The notes beneath the pieces were generated by a model. The model saw only the letters and a list, made by a program, of their open reading frames with translations, made no database searches and was not told the origin of the DNA. Of a stretch of DNA of 5,971 nucleotides, positions 5,579 to 5,971 are shown piece after piece. The position numbers and the translations under genes are program-made. Location: NCBI GenBank assembly GCA_023392575.1, contig JAEVYV010000008.1, positions 1 to 5,971 on the forward strand, given 5' to 3'. The DNA is from Bacteroidota bacterium. Lineage in GTDB: Bacteria; Bacteroidota; Bacteroidia; Chitinophagales; Chitinophagaceae. Each line of letters opens with the position of its first letter. The stretch's first letter is position 1.

Positions 5579-5971
5579 ATGAAAAAGATCAAGTATTTTT
5601 ATAACACACATACACTTCGCTATGAAAAATTAGTGACCCCCTTCCGGGTAAAGCTGCTGCGGGTTTTTGCTTTTTTGGCGACGGCCTTTGTTACCGCGGC
5701 GCTTATTTCTTACTTCGCCTTCCAGTTTGTGGGCTCGCCCAACGAAAAATACCTGCGCCTTCAAAACACTTATTTAAAGCAGGACCTGGAGGACCTGGCC
5801 GATTCGGTTGCCCAGATTCAAATGAAAATGGCCGAGCTGGAGAAAAGGGACAACAGCGTTTACCGCAGCATTTTTGAAGCCACTCCCTTGCCCGACAGCG
5901 CCCGGGCCACTTTTTTGGAAAAACAACAGGAAATTGCCAAAGTGGAAGGCATGAGCGGAGACGAACTGGTG
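5579..5971 (+). CDS. Membrane-anchored M23-family peptidase, N-terminal part only
   Basis: 131 codons are visible and the gene continues past the right edge. The product starts MKKIKYFYNTHTLRYEKL, followed by a single membrane segment at about 28-50 (VFAFLATAFVTAALISYFAF) and a heptad-rich coiled coil at about 56-93 (YLRLQNTYLKQDLEDLADSV onward). The stretch DNSVYRSIFEATPLPDSAR (91-109) follows. This N-terminus matches, from memory, Bacteroidota M23 (LytM-like) peptidases, which carry the zinc endopeptidase domain near the C-terminus on the periplasmic side and trim peptidoglycan cross-links or activate amidases. The peptidase domain and its HxxxD/HxH residues are outside the window, so catalytic competence cannot be judged. 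In-frame ATGs at 5540 and 5570 are possible starts; 5579 is preferred because MKKIKYFYN is the family N-terminus. It is divergent from alaS, sharing a 197-bp control region. Confidence 0.75.
   Translation, partial: MKKIKYFYNTHTLRYEKLVTPFRVKLLRVFAFLATAFVTAALISYFAFQFVGSPNEKYLRLQNTYLKQDLEDLADSVAQIQMKMAELEKRDNSVYRSIFEATPLPDSARATFLEKQQEIAKVEGMSGDELV

Noticed and set aside
1..5971. Novel defence, mobile or biosynthetic system
   Set aside because: All four genes are housekeeping or envelope genes. There are no transposase, integrase, toxin, nuclease or CRISPR-like features, and no tRNA or rRNA gene was seen.

Overview
The window looks like ordinary chromosome from a Bacteroidota bacterium, most likely of the Chitinophagaceae/Sphingobacteriia type. 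This rests on three things: protein sequences that read like that group (GatB, AlaRS with a GGGGG C-terminal signature, and the N-terminus of an M23 peptidase as found in this phylum); no Shine-Dalgarno sequence before any start codon; and matches to the Bacteroidota promoter pattern (-7 TAnnTTTG) upstream of the genes. The family-level placement comes from remembered sequences, not from a search. Hand counts put most coding DNA near 50-53 % GC, with AT-richer 3' ends in gatB and alaS.

Layout. 1-1373 (minus): gatB, start present, last ~25-30 codons beyond the left edge. 1374-1603: non-coding, with a degenerate GGTTAA hexamer array, a strong bidirectional intrinsic terminator (1491-1534) and an inverted copy of the hexamer sequence. 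1604-2578 (minus): an exported protein with two PDZ domains and no protease domain. 2579-2753: non-coding, with a good promoter for the PDZ gene, a palindrome at its probable transcription start and an imperfect inverted repeat. 2754-5381 (minus): complete alaS, 875 codons. 5382-5578: divergent control region with overlapping candidate promoters, a palindrome on the alaS -7 box and a heptamer tandem repeat. 5579-5971 (plus): N-terminal 131 codons of a membrane-anchored coiled-coil protein recognised as an M23-type peptidase, running off the right edge.

Function. gatB and alaS both serve faithful aminoacyl-tRNA supply (transamidation of misacylated tRNA; alanylation with editing of mischarged tRNA-Ala). 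The PDZ protein and the M23 protein act outside the cytoplasm, in envelope quality control or scaffolding and in peptidoglycan processing. alaS and the PDZ gene are co-directional with 175 bp between them and no clear terminator, so read-through is possible, but the PDZ gene has its own promoter. I found no mobile element, CRISPR array, RNA gene or novel multi-gene system. The points worth checking are regulatory and compositional: the alaS control region, the GC drop inside alaS, and the short intergenic repeats.
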